Source: Hymenobacter elongatus | GTDB taxonomy: Bacteria; Bacteroidota; Bacteroidia; Cytophagales; Hymenobacteraceae | NCBI RefSeq assembly: GCF_004745955.1 | Contig: NZ_SRLD01000042.1 | Location: forward strand, 1 to 44,766 | Direction: 5' to 3' | DNA length: 44,766 bases | Shown: piece after piece, positions 7,290 through 15,955 of the stretch | Layout of the letters: every line of letters begins with the position of its first letter | Position numbering within the stretch: position 1 is the first letter of the stretch | The notes under the pieces: generated by a model | Databases searched by the model: none | The model's input: the letters and a program-made list of their open reading frames with translations, nothing else | What the model was told of the DNA's origin: nothing | Position numbers and translations under genes: made by a program

Positions 7290-9116
7290 CTAGCGGGATT
7301 TGCGGCTGGGAAGGCGGTAGCGGGTTTGGAGGGAAAGCTGGTAAACGTCGTTGAAGTTGGTCGTCGCGTAGGGCTCTAGTGTCCAGCGTTGGTTGAGCAG
7401 AAGATTAGCCCGCAGAAAAGCCAGGGCGAACCCTTTTTCAAAATGAGCTCCGTCCCCACCTTTGGTTTTGCTGTTGACCGACGCGAAGCCGCCCGCCAGC
7501 CGAAAGGTAGAGAGTCCAAAACCCGAGCCTACGCCAACGGTAGTCGTTCCATCGGCCAGTCCTTGCAAGCCATAATGGGTACTGAGGTGGAAATAGAGCG
7601 TCGAAAACTTGCCGATTTCAAACAGGAACTGTGGCGTGACGGTAGTCAGAGCTCTTGGCTCATACAGATGGTCGTAGGCAACCGCACCCATGTGGAGGCC
7701 CAGGCCCAGGCGGAAGTAGTTTGGATTGGCGAGCTCGATGTAAGGACTAACAGCATAGAGGGAAGCCCGCCCTTGGTAGGGCTTCAGGTTTAGATTGGGG
7801 GTTCCACGGAGCAGAATAATAGTATCCTGCAAGGGCCGGAAGAGGCTGCGGCCCCTGCTGGCATCCAGGGCCAGCGTAAGGGTGCCGTGCCGCCCCACGG
7901 GCATCGTGCGGGCAACCCCCACGGAGCCTACCGCATACCGTTGCTGGTAGGTGCTGATGGGAAACGTAGTGCCCGAGCAGCCGTAGTCGGGCGATTCGTA
8001 GTACTGCTTCGAGCGGCCGGTCAGGCCCCCCACGCTAATGGAGGTGTAGGTCCGGCTGGCCTTGTTGCTGGTAGAGTCGGGTGGGGCAGGGGCCTGGCTG
8101 GTCAGCAGCAAGCACAGCGCCGCCAGCCCCAGCGGCAGCCCCGTGAGCCGCTGGCCCGCAGTAGAGTGCAGCAGCAGCAGCCCCACTTCCACAACCAGCA
8201 GCGGCAGCAGCAAGCTCTTGACCACCAGCTGCTCGGGGAGCGTGAGCCACTGCGGACCCAGCAGCGCCGTGACACCCAGCAGGGCCACCGCTCCCAGCAG
8301 GTTTCGCCGGGGCGGGGCGGTGGGCAGGGCCGCGCAGGTCCCGAACGCCGGTTTGTGACGAATGCTGTGAAAGAAATAGCCGAGTAAGCCGCTGGCTGCC
8401 AGCAGCAGTGCTACCTGCACTGGTTTGAGCCCCAGCCAGTCGCCGGCCCCTAGCACATCGCCGAGCGGGTCGCGCCAGAACTCCAGCCCAAACCGGCCGG
8501 CGGCATACAACCCGAACGTAAGCACCAGGCGGCTGCCGGCCGGCCAGGGCTGGCGGCGCGTGAGCCCCAGTACCGCGCCGATGCCGAGGCACAGCAGAAT
8601 CTGGTAGAGCTGCACCGCGTGCAGGGGCAGGGTGTGGGCGGCCGTGGCCGGAATATGCCCTTGGGCCACTTGAGCCAGAAAGGGCAGCGTGCCCGGCGCG
8701 TATACCACGGCCCCGGGCCCGGTGGTGGCCACGCCAAAGCAACAGCCTACGAGCCAGCACCCCACGCCCTGCACAGCCAGCCCAAGCACGAAAGGCAGCG
8801 CAAACGCATCGAAAACATCCCGGCCAAACCCGAGCCAGCGCCGCAGCACCGCTATGCCTACCACGGCCCCCAGCATGCCGCCCAGCACCGAGCGCTGCGC
8901 CGTGCCATGCCCCGCAGCGGGCTGCAGCAAATGCTGCCAATCGAGCCAGGAGAGGGTGATAAGCTTGGTGCCCAAAATCAGGAGCAGCACGGAGCCCGCT
9001 ACCAGCAGCAGCCACGGCCGCAGGGCATAGCGCCGCCGATGACATTCCCACAGTAGCAGCAGGGCCGCCAGGGCAAAACCAAGCAGATAGAATAACAGAT
9101 AAGGGTTGGGTGGCAT
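7290..9116 (-). CDS. Lgt-like (prolipoprotein diacylglyceryl transferase family) membrane protein fused to a beta-rich C-terminal domain
   Basis: 608 residues from ATG 9116 (an open frame extends 14 codons further). Residues 1 to about 350 hold many membrane segments and the marks of the Lgt family: RSVLGGMLGAVVG, GCWLVGCCFG, LPLHAVQLYQ and GRFGLEFWRDP (counterpart of the Arg/Glu motif). The Cys-rich GCCFG in place of the usual GRxGNxxN motif is the variant I associate with Lgt-like proteins of unproven activity. After about residue 355 the protein changes: alternating polar and hydrophobic residues, many Gly/Tyr, and an end (LQTRYRLPSRKSR) like an outer-membrane or periplasmic beta structure. 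Fusing an inner-membrane enzyme core to a barrel-like domain is unusual. Whether it transfers lipid is unknown. Confidence 0.7.
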   Translation of the reverse strand: MPPNPYLLFYLLGFALAALLLLWECHRRRYALRPWLLLVAGSVLLLILGTKLITLSWLDWQHLLQPAAGHGTAQRSVLGGMLGAVVGIAVLRRWLGFGRDVFDAFALPFVLGLAVQGVGCWLVGCCFGVATTGPGAVVYAPGTLPFLAQVAQGHIPATAAHTLPLHAVQLYQILLCLGIGAVLGLTRRQPWPAGSRLVLTFGLYAAGRFGLEFWRDPLGDVLGAGDWLGLKPVQVALLLAASGLLGYFFHSIRHKPAFGTCAALPTAPPRRNLLGAVALLGVTALLGPQWLTLPEQLVVKSLLLPLLVVEVGLLLLHSTAGQRLTGLPLGLAALCLLLTSQAPAPPDSTSNKASRTYTSISVGGLTGRSKQYYESPDYGCSGTTFPISTYQQRYAVGSVGVARTMPVGRHGTLTLALDASRGRSLFRPLQDTIILLRGTPNLNLKPYQGRASLYAVSPYIELANPNYFRLGLGLHMGAVAYDHLYEPRALTTVTPQFLFEIGKFSTLYFHLSTHYGLQGLADGTTTVGVGSGFGLSTFRLAGGFASVNSKTKGGDGAHFEKGFALAFLRANLLLNQRWTLEPYATTNFNDVYQLSLQTRYRLPSRKSR

Positions 9117-9410
9117 GGGGACGACAGACGCTGAAATGGAGAATAAGGACAGAGTCAAAAGTTCAATCCGGTGGCTGAGAGCAGCACCGGCGAGCTACGA
9201 CCCAGATTTCGCTTCGAACCTACCAGTCTGTTGGGGAGAATTAGTCCCGGAAAGTGAAATAGATAGACCTTTAAATAAGGATGTTTATACTTCAAGTCAT
9301 TGTTAATAAATGCATTAAATCTTTTTATTTAGACTTGTCAGAAATTGTAAATTAATTGTAGGCATAGCTATAATCTACTCTTTTGGAGAGTGACCAGGAG
9401 CGTGTGTGGG

Positions 9411-9478
9411 CCTTTTCAACAAAGCCGATTTCGTCATGCTTCGCTGGTCGAAACAGCTCTTCCGCTTTGTTGAAAAGG
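9411..9478. repeat. Inverted repeat with 15-bp perfect arms
   Basis: CCTTTTCAACAAAGC (9411-9425) pairs perfectly with GCTTTGTTGAAAAGG (9464-9478). The 38-nt loop contains GTCATGCTTCGCTGGTCGAA, related to the core of the dispersed palindrome. It looks like a rearranged member of that family, not a terminator. Confidence 0.55.
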
Positions 9479-9558
9479 AGCCCCAGGCGAAGTGGGAGTG
9501 ATGCTTCGACAAGCGGATGTCAGATCAGGCAGGACACGAAAAGCGACATCTCAAACAC

Positions 9559-9610
9559 GAGCCACGAAAGAAGGGCACCGCCAGCAAGCGGTGCCCTTTT
9601 TTCGTGGCTC
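9559..9610. terminator. Long bidirectional terminator hairpin
   Basis: A 23-bp stem with one G-T wobble (GAGCCACGAAAG... with ...TTTCGTGGCTC, core GGGCACCGC/GCGGTGCCC) and a 6-nt loop CAGCAA. A run of six T follows the core on the plus strand and CTTCTTTC on the minus strand. It lies 35 bp after the stop of the minus-strand SDR gene and should end that transcript. Confidence 0.75.
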
Positions 9611-9644
9611 AGCGCGTAGAGCCACAGCCGCGCCGCCAAGCCGG

Positions 9645-11132
9645 CTACTGGGGGTCGGCCAGCAGCGGGGTTTTCGGCGCGGCCACCTCGTAGTGCACGA
9701 TATTCTCGACCATGCCCTTAAAGATGACAAAGTGAAAAGGTACCAGCGAATACCAATACAGCCGACCGGCTAATCCCCGGGGCCGAAACGCGGCCAGCTG
9801 TTCGAGGGTGTGCGAGCCGTCGTCGTTGGGCACGATGCGGAACTGCAGCCAGGCCTCGCCGGGGAGCTTCATTTCGGCGTAGAGCAGCAGGCGGCGGCCG
9901 GCGCGGTCGGCTACCAGCACGCGCCAGAAGTCGAGCGGGTCGCCGGGACGCAGGCGGGTGGGGGAGCGGCGGCCCCGGCGCAGGCCCACGCCGCCCACGG
10001 CTTTGTCCATGAGCCCCCGGATGCGCCAGAGCCAATCGACCTTGTACCAGCCGCGCTGCCCGCCGATGCTCCAGATATTCTGCAGCACTTCCTCCGGCGG
10101 GCGGGTAAAGCGCAGCGTCTGCTGGTCGGTGAGCATGCCGTTTTGGGGCACCTGCACAAAATCCATGTAGTTCTGCTCCATCACGCCGCTGCTCACCGCG
10201 TCGCTCCAACTGCTGATGACTTCGTTCTGCTCGATGCGGGTGAAGGCCAGCGCCAGGGCAGCGGCGTAGCTCATGCACACATGGGGCAATACTTGCGTAA
10301 TGCTGCGCTTGGTGGCCACGATGGTATCGTTGCGCAGGCTTTCGACCAGACTTTGCGCCAAGGAAAACGTGGTGCGCGTGACCAGAAACAGCCACCACGA
10401 CGAGAGCCTAGGCGTGAGTACCGGCACCGTGACGATGTAGCGTCGGTAGCCGCGCTCGGCGGCCAGGCCCAGCAGCATCTGCTTGTAGGTCAGCACGTCG
10501 GGGCCACCGATGTCGAAGGTTTCGCCCAGGCAATCGGGGTGGTCGAGCACGGCGGTGAGGTAGTGCATCACGTCGCGGATGCCGATGGGCTGGCAGCGCG
10601 AGTTGAGCCAGCGCGGCGTAACCATCACGGGCAGCTTCTCCACCAAATCCCGGATAATCTCAAACGATGCCGACCCCGACCCGATGATAATACTGGCCCG
10701 CAGCACCGTGACGGCCGTATGCCGCGCCTTTTGCAGCACTTTCTCCACCGACTTGCGGGAGCGAAGGTGGGCCGACAGGGCCCGGTCGTTGGCAATGCCG
10801 CTGAGGTAGATGACCTGCCGGGCCGTGGTCTGGTCGAGGTAGTCGGTGAAATGGCGCGCCGAAAGCTGCTCGGCCCGGAAAAAATCCTGGTCGTGGCCGC
10901 TCATGGAGTGCACCAAGTAGTAGGCCGCGTCGATGTCGCGGGGCAGCGCCTCGAGCGTGGCTGGCTGCAGCAAGTCGGCGGCCACCACTTGCACTTGGGC
11001 GTGCAGCCGCTCGGGCAGCTCGAAGCGGCGCGGGTCGCGCACCAGGCACACTACTTCGTGGCCGGCTTCCACCAGCAGCGGCAGCAGGCGGCGGCCGATG
11101 TAGCCATTGGCACCCGTGAGCAGAATTTTCAT
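9645..11132 (-). CDS. SDR-family NAD(P)-binding protein with C-terminal DUF2867
   Basis: 495 residues from ATG 11132. The Rossmann motif GANGYIGRRL (residues 7-16) opens an atypical SDR domain related to sugar-nucleotide epimerases and the NmrA/UPF clan; AAYYLVHSM near 86 and LSGIAN are typical of this group. After about residue 330 comes the DUF2867 region (WYKVDWLWRIRGLMDKAVGG, DFWRVLVADRAGRRLLLYAEMKLPGEAWLQFRI). The two-domain architecture is common in Bacteroidota; the substrate is not known. The open frame extends to 11249 but MKILLTG is the expected N-terminus. It is divergent from the glycosyltransferase gene, with 130 bp between starts. Confidence 0.85.
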   Translation of the reverse strand: MKILLTGANGYIGRRLLPLLVEAGHEVVCLVRDPRRFELPERLHAQVQVVAADLLQPATLEALPRDIDAAYYLVHSMSGHDQDFFRAEQLSARHFTDYLDQTTARQVIYLSGIANDRALSAHLRSRKSVEKVLQKARHTAVTVLRASIIIGSGSASFEIIRDLVEKLPVMVTPRWLNSRCQPIGIRDVMHYLTAVLDHPDCLGETFDIGGPDVLTYKQMLLGLAAERGYRRYIVTVPVLTPRLSSWWLFLVTRTTFSLAQSLVESLRNDTIVATKRSITQVLPHVCMSYAAALALAFTRIEQNEVISSWSDAVSSGVMEQNYMDFVQVPQNGMLTDQQTLRFTRPPEEVLQNIWSIGGQRGWYKVDWLWRIRGLMDKAVGGVGLRRGRRSPTRLRPGDPLDFWRVLVADRAGRRLLLYAEMKLPGEAWLQFRIVPNDDGSHTLEQLAAFRPRGLAGRLYWYSLVPFHFVIFKGMVENIVHYEVAAPKTPLLADPQ

Positions 11133-11225
11133 AGCGTGGTGAAAGAAGCGGCGACTGGATGCAGCTAGAACCTGCGGCGGGCGGTTTAGTTGCCGGTGGT
11201 CAGGGCGGGGTTGCCGGCTACCGGC

Positions 11226-11233
11226 TACCTTTG
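11226..11233 (+). promoter_or_regulatory. Candidate -7 promoter box TACCTTTG
   Basis: An exact TAnnTTTG match 29 bp before the ATG of the glycosyltransferase gene. It rules out the earlier in-frame GTG at 11233, which overlaps the box. No -33 element at normal spacing is clear. Confidence 0.5.
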
Positions 11234-11262
11234 TGGGTATTGATTTCACTTCTTCTGCCCGT

Positions 11263-12927
11263 ATGCCCGCTTCGCTTTCCTCCCGTACCTGGCTCTGGTT
11301 GTTTGTGCTGGTGCTGGGAGCCGGATTACTGTTAGGCCTCGGCAGCTGGGGCGTAGTAGAAAGCAGCGAAGCCCGCTACGCCGAAATTGGCCGCGAAATG
11401 CTGGTCAGCCACGACTGGCTACATCCTCGCCTGCTCGGTATTCAGCACTTCCACAAGCCTCCGCTTACGTACTGGCTCACGGCGGCCGGGTTGGCTCTGG
11501 CTGGCCCCACGGCCACCGGGGCGCGGCTGCTGTCGGTGCTGGCCGTGCTGGCGCAGGTGGTGCTGGTGTATGGCCTGGGCCGGCTGCTGTTTTCGGGTAA
11601 TGGGCGGCACGCGCTGGCCGCCGCCGTGGTGTACGGCACGCTGCCGGTCGTCCTGATTTCGGCCCTGAACGTCACGACCGATGCCTACCTGATGACGCTG
11701 GAGCTGGCTGCCGCCTACGGCGTTCTGCGCTATCTGCACGGGGGCGGCTGGCGGTGGTTCTACTTATTTTGGGTTGGGCTTGGCCTGGCTTTTCTCACCA
11801 AAGGCCCGGTGGGTGCGGTGTTGCCGCTGATGGTAGCCGTCAGCTTTTACTTCCGCCAAAGCCGGCCCCGGCTGCCCTTCACCTGGCATCATGCGCTGGG
11901 GCTGGGGCTGCTGCTGCTGATCGGCGTGAGCTGGTACATCTATCTGGTCGTCGAAAACAGGGAGCTGATGCGCTATTTCCTTTGGAATCAGACGGCCGAG
12001 CGGTTTGCCAACGCTGGGGCGTTTAAACGGGCCAAGCCGTGGTGGTTTTACCTGGTGCTGGTGCCGGTTGGGAGTTTGCCGTGGGTGGTGGCGCTGCTGG
12101 TACAGCTGGTACGTACGCGCTGGGCGGAGGTGCCCCGACAGTGGCGCAACGTGCTGATATTCTGGGTGGTGGTGCCGCTGGGGTTTTTCTCCCTGGCCCA
12201 GTCGAAGCTGCTGCTCTATCTGCTGCCCATTTTCCCTGGCATTGCCCTCCTGACGGTATATTACCTGGGCCGCCTGACCGATGCCGCGCTCTACCGCTGG
12301 TACGTGGCCATGAGTAGCGTGCTGGGCTTATTATTAGCGGGCCTATGCATGTTGCCGGCCCTGTCGGTAGCGCTGGCGCTGCCGGTCGAAATCTCGCCGC
12401 TCACGCCGCTGTGGCCCGCCGCGGGCACCGTGGCGCTGGTGCTGCAGCAGGTGCTCTGGGATGAGGTGCGCGTGGCACCCCGCTTGCTGGTGCTGACCGT
12501 CATTTTCGCCCTCACGCTGCTGATTACGGCCAAACCCCTGCTGCGCCAGAACCAGCTGGCCAGCGGTGGCACGCGGCCGGTAGCCGAGTGGCTGCGTGCC
12601 CGGCACCTCGACCAGGGCCTGGTGCTGGTGTATGATGAGATGTTGCCGTCGTTGGCCTTCGAGCTGCATAAGCTGCCCATCACGCTCCGGCACGACAACG
12701 ACGACCTCAAGCGCGAAACGCAGTTTGAGCGCACCAACGACTGGCAGAAGGTGCTGGTCGATATGAACGACCCGGCACAGGATGCTTACCTCAAAAGTCT
12801 GCTGGCCCAACACCCCGTGTTACTCGTGCGAGGCGAACTGGAAGACTACCGCGCCTGGATGCTGCCCTACTTTCCGCAGCAGGAGCACCTGGGCCCCTGG
12901 ACTATTTACTACGGCGGCTGGAAGTAG
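11263..12927 (+). CDS. ArnT-like GT-C glycosyltransferase (GT83/PMT clan), membrane
   Basis: 554 residues. The family moves a sugar from a polyprenyl phosphate donor to lipid A or another surface acceptor on the periplasmic side of the inner membrane. After the first membrane helix there is the acidic loop motif ESSEARYAEIGREM, then HPRLLGIQHFHKPPLTYWL, the hallmark of ArnT-like proteins. KGPVGAVLPL follows near residue 195. About a dozen hydrophobic helices are visible up to residue 430, then a soluble C-terminal domain of about 120 residues. ATG 11263 is chosen because of the promoter box at 11226. The actual sugar and acceptor cannot be read from the sequence; no ArnB/ArnC neighbours exist. 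Confidence 0.85.
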   Translation: MPASLSSRTWLWLFVLVLGAGLLLGLGSWGVVESSEARYAEIGREMLVSHDWLHPRLLGIQHFHKPPLTYWLTAAGLALAGPTATGARLLSVLAVLAQVVLVYGLGRLLFSGNGRHALAAAVVYGTLPVVLISALNVTTDAYLMTLELAAAYGVLRYLHGGGWRWFYLFWVGLGLAFLTKGPVGAVLPLMVAVSFYFRQSRPRLPFTWHHALGLGLLLLIGVSWYIYLVVENRELMRYFLWNQTAERFANAGAFKRAKPWWFYLVLVPVGSLPWVVALLVQLVRTRWAEVPRQWRNVLIFWVVVPLGFFSLAQSKLLLYLLPIFPGIALLTVYYLGRLTDAALYRWYVAMSSVLGLLLAGLCMLPALSVALALPVEISPLTPLWPAAGTVALVLQQVLWDEVRVAPRLLVLTVIFALTLLITAKPLLRQNQLASGGTRPVAEWLRARHLDQGLVLVYDEMLPSLAFELHKLPITLRHDNDDLKRETQFERTNDWQKVLVDMNDPAQDAYLKSLLAQHPVLLVRGELEDYRAWMLPYFPQQEHLGPWTIYYGGWK

Positions 12928-13011
12928 CACCGCGCCCCGGCCACTACCGCCGCCTGTCCTGTCTGATCCGGCGGCGGCTTGCCGAAGCATTTTTACTGTT
13001 GTATTCAGGTA

Positions 13012-13119
13012 AAACAGAACGTCATGCTGAGCGCAGTCGAAGCATCTCTACTGTGCAACTAATCAGATTTACTCTTGCGGTAGAGATGCTTCGACTGCGC
13101 TCAGCATGACGTTCTGTTT
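13012..13119. repeat. Dispersed palindrome, full copy with 39-bp perfect arms; likely bidirectional terminator
   Basis: Arms 13012-13050 and 13081-13119 are perfect reverse complements; they start AAACAGAACGTCATGCTGAG and include GTCGAAGCATCTCTA. The loop is 30 nt. It sits exactly between the convergent glycosyltransferase and lysA genes, so it probably stops both transcripts. This is the cleanest copy of the family in the window. Confidence 0.85.
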
Positions 13120-13132
13120 CAGGGGGTTCTCT

Positions 13133-14308
13133 CTATACCTTCTGCTTTACCCCAGAAAGCACTTCGCCTATATACACGGCTTCGGCTTTTTCGCGCAGGT
13201 TGTAGTTGGAAGCCATTACCTCGCCGTACGCGCCGGCCGAGCGAATCACGATTAGGTCGCCGCGGCGGGTTTCGGGCATGGTCACCTCGCGCCCGAAGGT
13301 GTCAGACGATTCGCAGATGGGCCCGACGACGTCGTAGAGCTGCCGGGAGCCGGTGCTGCTCATGTTCTGGATGAGGTGGTAGCTGCCATACAGCGCCGGA
13401 CGAATCAGCTCGGTCATGCCCGCGTCCAGAATGGCGAAATTGGTTTGCTGGCTGCGCTTCACGTAGAGCACGCGGCTCACCACAGTGCCGCATTGCGCTA
13501 CCAGCGAGCGGCCCAGCTCCACGTGCACCTGCTGGCCGGGGCGGCGCTCCAGGTGCTGATCGAACATGCGGAAGTAGGCTTCGAAATCGGGAACAGCCTG
13601 GGTGTCGGGGTTGTGATAATCGATGCCCAGGCCGCCGCCCACGTTGAGGTGGGGCAGCGTGTGGCCCCGGTCTTCGAGCCAGGTTTGCACCTCGTTCAGC
13701 TTGCGGCTCAGCACCGCGAATACGCTCAGGTTGGTGATCTGGGAGCCAATGTGCGCGTGAATACCCACCAGCTCCAGCTGGGGCAGCGTGGCCAGCAAGT
13801 CGAGCACTTCGGCCAGGTCCGAAAGGCCGATGCCGAACTTGTTGGCATCGAGGCCCGTGGTGATGTAGTGGTGGGTGTGAGCGTCCACGTTGGGGTTGAT
13901 GCGCAGCGCCACCCGGGCCCGCCGGTTCTGGGCCGCCGCCAGCTCGTTCAGCACCACCAGCTCTTCCCCCGATTCGGCGTTGAAGCACCAGATATCGGCG
14001 GCCAGGGCCCGGTTGATTTCTGCGTCCGACTTGCCCACGCCCGCGAATACAATGTCTTGGGGCGCAAAACCCGTATCCAACGCCCGCTGCACCTCGGCCC
14101 CGCTTACGCAGTCGGCACCCAGGTCGTGCTGCCGGACGCGGTCCAGAATCGGGGCGTTGGCATTGGCCTTCAGGGCGTAGTGCACGTGCATGGCGCGCGG
14201 CCGGGCCGCCTGCTGCGCCGCCGCCAGGGTGCGGTCGAGCAGCGCCAGGTCGTAGAGGTAGAAAGGAGTGGGCCGGGCCGCAGCGTCGGCGGGGAGAGAA
14301 AAGCTCAT
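13133..14308 (-). CDS. lysA: Diaminopimelate decarboxylase
   Basis: 391 residues. It decarboxylates meso-diaminopimelate to L-lysine, the last lysine step. HYALKANAN holds the PLP lysine (K47). HAHIGSQITN, GGGLGIDY and GPICESSD, which binds substrate and supplies the active-site Cys of the second subunit, are all present. Length fits the family. The gene starts 49 bp after the stop of lysC on the same strand, so the two form an operon for the first and last steps of lysine synthesis. Expression is probably controlled by the leader upstream of lysC. It ends next to the palindrome at 13012-13119. Confidence 0.95.
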   Translation of the reverse strand: MSFSLPADAAARPTPFYLYDLALLDRTLAAAQQAARPRAMHVHYALKANANAPILDRVRQHDLGADCVSGAEVQRALDTGFAPQDIVFAGVGKSDAEINRALAADIWCFNAESGEELVVLNELAAAQNRRARVALRINPNVDAHTHHYITTGLDANKFGIGLSDLAEVLDLLATLPQLELVGIHAHIGSQITNLSVFAVLSRKLNEVQTWLEDRGHTLPHLNVGGGLGIDYHNPDTQAVPDFEAYFRMFDQHLERRPGQQVHVELGRSLVAQCGTVVSRVLYVKRSQQTNFAILDAGMTELIRPALYGSYHLIQNMSSTGSRQLYDVVGPICESSDTFGREVTMPETRRGDLIVIRSAGAYGEVMASNYNLREKAEAVYIGEVLSGVKQKV

Positions 14309-14357
14309 GTAAAGGGTACTAGTCGGACAACGAATGGAGGAGCGGCGGTAAGCGCCG

Positions 14358-15695
14358 CTAGGCGTTTGCTACCGGCCGCGGCTGAAACAGCCCTTCGTTC
14401 AGGGCCTGCAAGGCGCGCACTTTGTAGCTGCTATGAATCAGCAGGCTGATGTTGTTGGGCGAGCCGCCGTAGGAAATCATGCGCAGCGGAATGTCCTTCA
14501 GGGCATTAAACACCAGGCGGGCCGAACCGTTGTTTTCCTGAATCAGATTGCCCACCAGGCATACTATCGTCTGGTCCTGGTCTACTTCCACCGCGCCAAA
14601 GCCGCGCAGGTCTTCCAGAATCTCGGCCAGGTGGGTGGCGTCGTCAATGGTCAGCGACACGGCCACTTCCGAGGTCGTAATCATGTCGATGGGCGTGCGG
14701 TAGCGCTCAAAAACCTCGAATACGCTGCGCAGAAAGCCGTGGGCCAGCAGCATCCGGCTCGATTTGATCTTGATGGCCACCAGCCCGTCTTTAGCCGCTA
14801 CGGCCTTGATGGCTTCGTCGCCGGTTTTGGCCGAAATCAGCGTGCCCGGCGCTTCGGGCTGCATCGTGTTGAGCAGGCGCACGGGAATCCCGTATTTGCT
14901 GGCCGGCAAGATGGAGCTGGGATGCAGGATTTTGGCCCCGAAATACGCCAGCTCGGCCGCTTCGTCAAACGACAGCTCCCGAATCGGGTAGGTATCGTCT
15001 ACCACCCGGGGGTCGTTGTTGTGCAGTCCGTCGATGTCGGTCCAGATCTGAATTTCCTCGGCCTGCGCCGCCGCCCCAATCAGCGAGGCCGAGTAGTCGG
15101 AGCCGCCCCGCTTGAGGTTGTCGATGTCGCCGTTGGCATTGCGGCAAATGTAGCCCTGCGTAATAAACAGAGGCTGCTCCGCGTGTGGAGCCAGCACAAC
15201 GGCCAGATGCTCGGCAATGTAGGCCTCGTCGGGCTCCTCGTCCTTGTCGAGGCGCATGAAGTCCAGGGCCGGCAGCAGCACGGCGGGCTGCCCCAGCAGG
15301 GCCGTGTAGTAGCGGTGAAACAGCAGCGTGGACAGCAGCTCGCCCTGGGCCAGAATGAGCCGCTCGCCGGAGGCCGACAGTGGGTGACGCGTCAGGTTGA
15401 AGATGGTTTTGAACGAGGCATCGAGGTGACCGATGGCCTCGGCTGCTACGTCGGCCTCGGGCAGCAGCTCGCGGGCCACGATGAGGTAGTGCTGGCGCAG
15501 AATCTCGGTTTGGTAGGTGGCCGCCGTCGTGTCGCCCTCATACAGTAGCTTCGTAATGTTGACCAGCGCGTTGGTAGTGCCCGACATGGCCGACAGCACA
15601 ACGATGCGGGGCTCCGGGCCCTGAATGAGAGCCGGCAGCGCGCGCATGCGCTCAGCTGAACCGACGGAGGTGCCACCAAACTTGAGAACTTTCAT
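14358..15695 (-). CDS. lysC: Aspartate kinase, monofunctional
   Basis: 445 residues from ATG 15695. It phosphorylates aspartate, the committed step to Lys, Thr, Met and Ile. The N-terminal motif MKVLKFGGTSVGSAERM binds ATP; RGGSDYSASLIGAA and TDIDGLHNNDPRVV are the other kinase signatures. Two ACT-type regulatory segments fill the last 150 residues (for example IKIKSSRMLLAHGFLRSVFEVF and CLVGNLI), where end-product inhibition normally acts. No homoserine dehydrogenase domain is fused. The open frame reaches 15791, but those codons run through a terminator hairpin and are not expected to be translated. It is followed by lysA. Confidence 0.95.
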   Translation of the reverse strand: MKVLKFGGTSVGSAERMRALPALIQGPEPRIVVLSAMSGTTNALVNITKLLYEGDTTAATYQTEILRQHYLIVARELLPEADVAAEAIGHLDASFKTIFNLTRHPLSASGERLILAQGELLSTLLFHRYYTALLGQPAVLLPALDFMRLDKDEEPDEAYIAEHLAVVLAPHAEQPLFITQGYICRNANGDIDNLKRGGSDYSASLIGAAAQAEEIQIWTDIDGLHNNDPRVVDDTYPIRELSFDEAAELAYFGAKILHPSSILPASKYGIPVRLLNTMQPEAPGTLISAKTGDEAIKAVAAKDGLVAIKIKSSRMLLAHGFLRSVFEVFERYRTPIDMITTSEVAVSLTIDDATHLAEILEDLRGFGAVEVDQDQTIVCLVGNLIQENNGSARLVFNALKDIPLRMISYGGSPNNISLLIHSSYKVRALQALNEGLFQPRPVANA

Positions 15696-15762
15696 CAGTG
15701 AAAAACGAAATACAACAGAAAAGGAACGGGACGGAGCGACAATAAAGCAGCAACAAACAAAA

Positions 15763-15788
15763 AGCGCCGGTCTGCGAAGACCGGCGCT
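15763..15788 (-). terminator. Terminator hairpin in the lysC leader (candidate attenuator)
   Basis: On the minus strand AGCGCCGGTC-TTCGCA-GACCGGCGCT forms a perfect 10-bp stem followed at once by TTTTGTTTG. It lies 67 bp upstream of the lysC start and 38 bp after the stop of a short ORF. The left arm can pair instead with GACCGTCGC at 15820-15828 (8 of 9 pairs), which would undo the terminator. Read with the short ORF it looks like an attenuator; it could also simply end an upstream transcript. Confidence 0.7.
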
Positions 15789-15826
15789 CAATGCTTAAAA
15801 GAAGGAAGCATGAAGAAGTGCGACGG

Positions 15827-15955
15827 TCAGGTCGAGGGCCGTTTGCAGCATTTCTTCAGCATCATGGGTGTAGCTGCCAAGGGCTTGGCCACGGCAGCGC
15901 GGCCGGCCGAAGCCACCGAAAATGCCGAAGAGAAGCCGAAACAGGAAGTATTCAT
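15827..15955 (-). CDS. Candidate leader peptide of lysC, 42 residues
   Basis: ATG 15955 to TGA 15827, with an in-frame TAG just two codons before the ATG. The peptide begins MNTSCFGFSSAFSVA and ends TPMMLKKCCKRPST. The last 13 codons hold Met, Met, Lys, Lys, Lys and Thr, all made through aspartate kinase, plus two Cys. The codon cluster AAG AAA TGC TGC AAA can pair with the segment at 15811-15821 (TGAAGAA...TGC, 10 of 11 pairs). The stop codon lies inside the segment that could pair with the terminator arm. This layout matches translational attenuation: stalling at Lys codons would free the antiterminator. Existence of the peptide is inferred. Confidence 0.5.
   Translation of the reverse strand: MNTSCFGFSSAFSVASAGRAAVAKPLAATPMMLKKCCKRPST

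Larger units (their letters stand above)
9117..9644. other. Intergenic region with AT-rich stretch and hairpins
   Basis: About 530 bp between two genes on the minus strand. 9260-9390 is strongly AT-rich and may hold the promoter of the Lgt-like gene, although I find no clear TAnnTTTG box there. Two hairpins (9411-9478 and 9559-9610) are listed separately. 9490-9530 carries GATGCTTCGACAAGCGGATG, a degenerate fragment of the dispersed palindrome. No gene is supported. Confidence 0.55.

Noticed and set aside
9810..11168. Plus-strand open frame of 452 codons
   Set aside because: It is antisense to the SDR/DUF2867 gene. High GC third positions keep the opposite strand open; the protein is rich in His, Ala, Gln and Gly and matches no family.
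13376..15548. Plus-strand open frames of 357 and 371 codons
   Set aside because: Antisense shadows of lysA and lysC, which have clear motifs on the minus strand.
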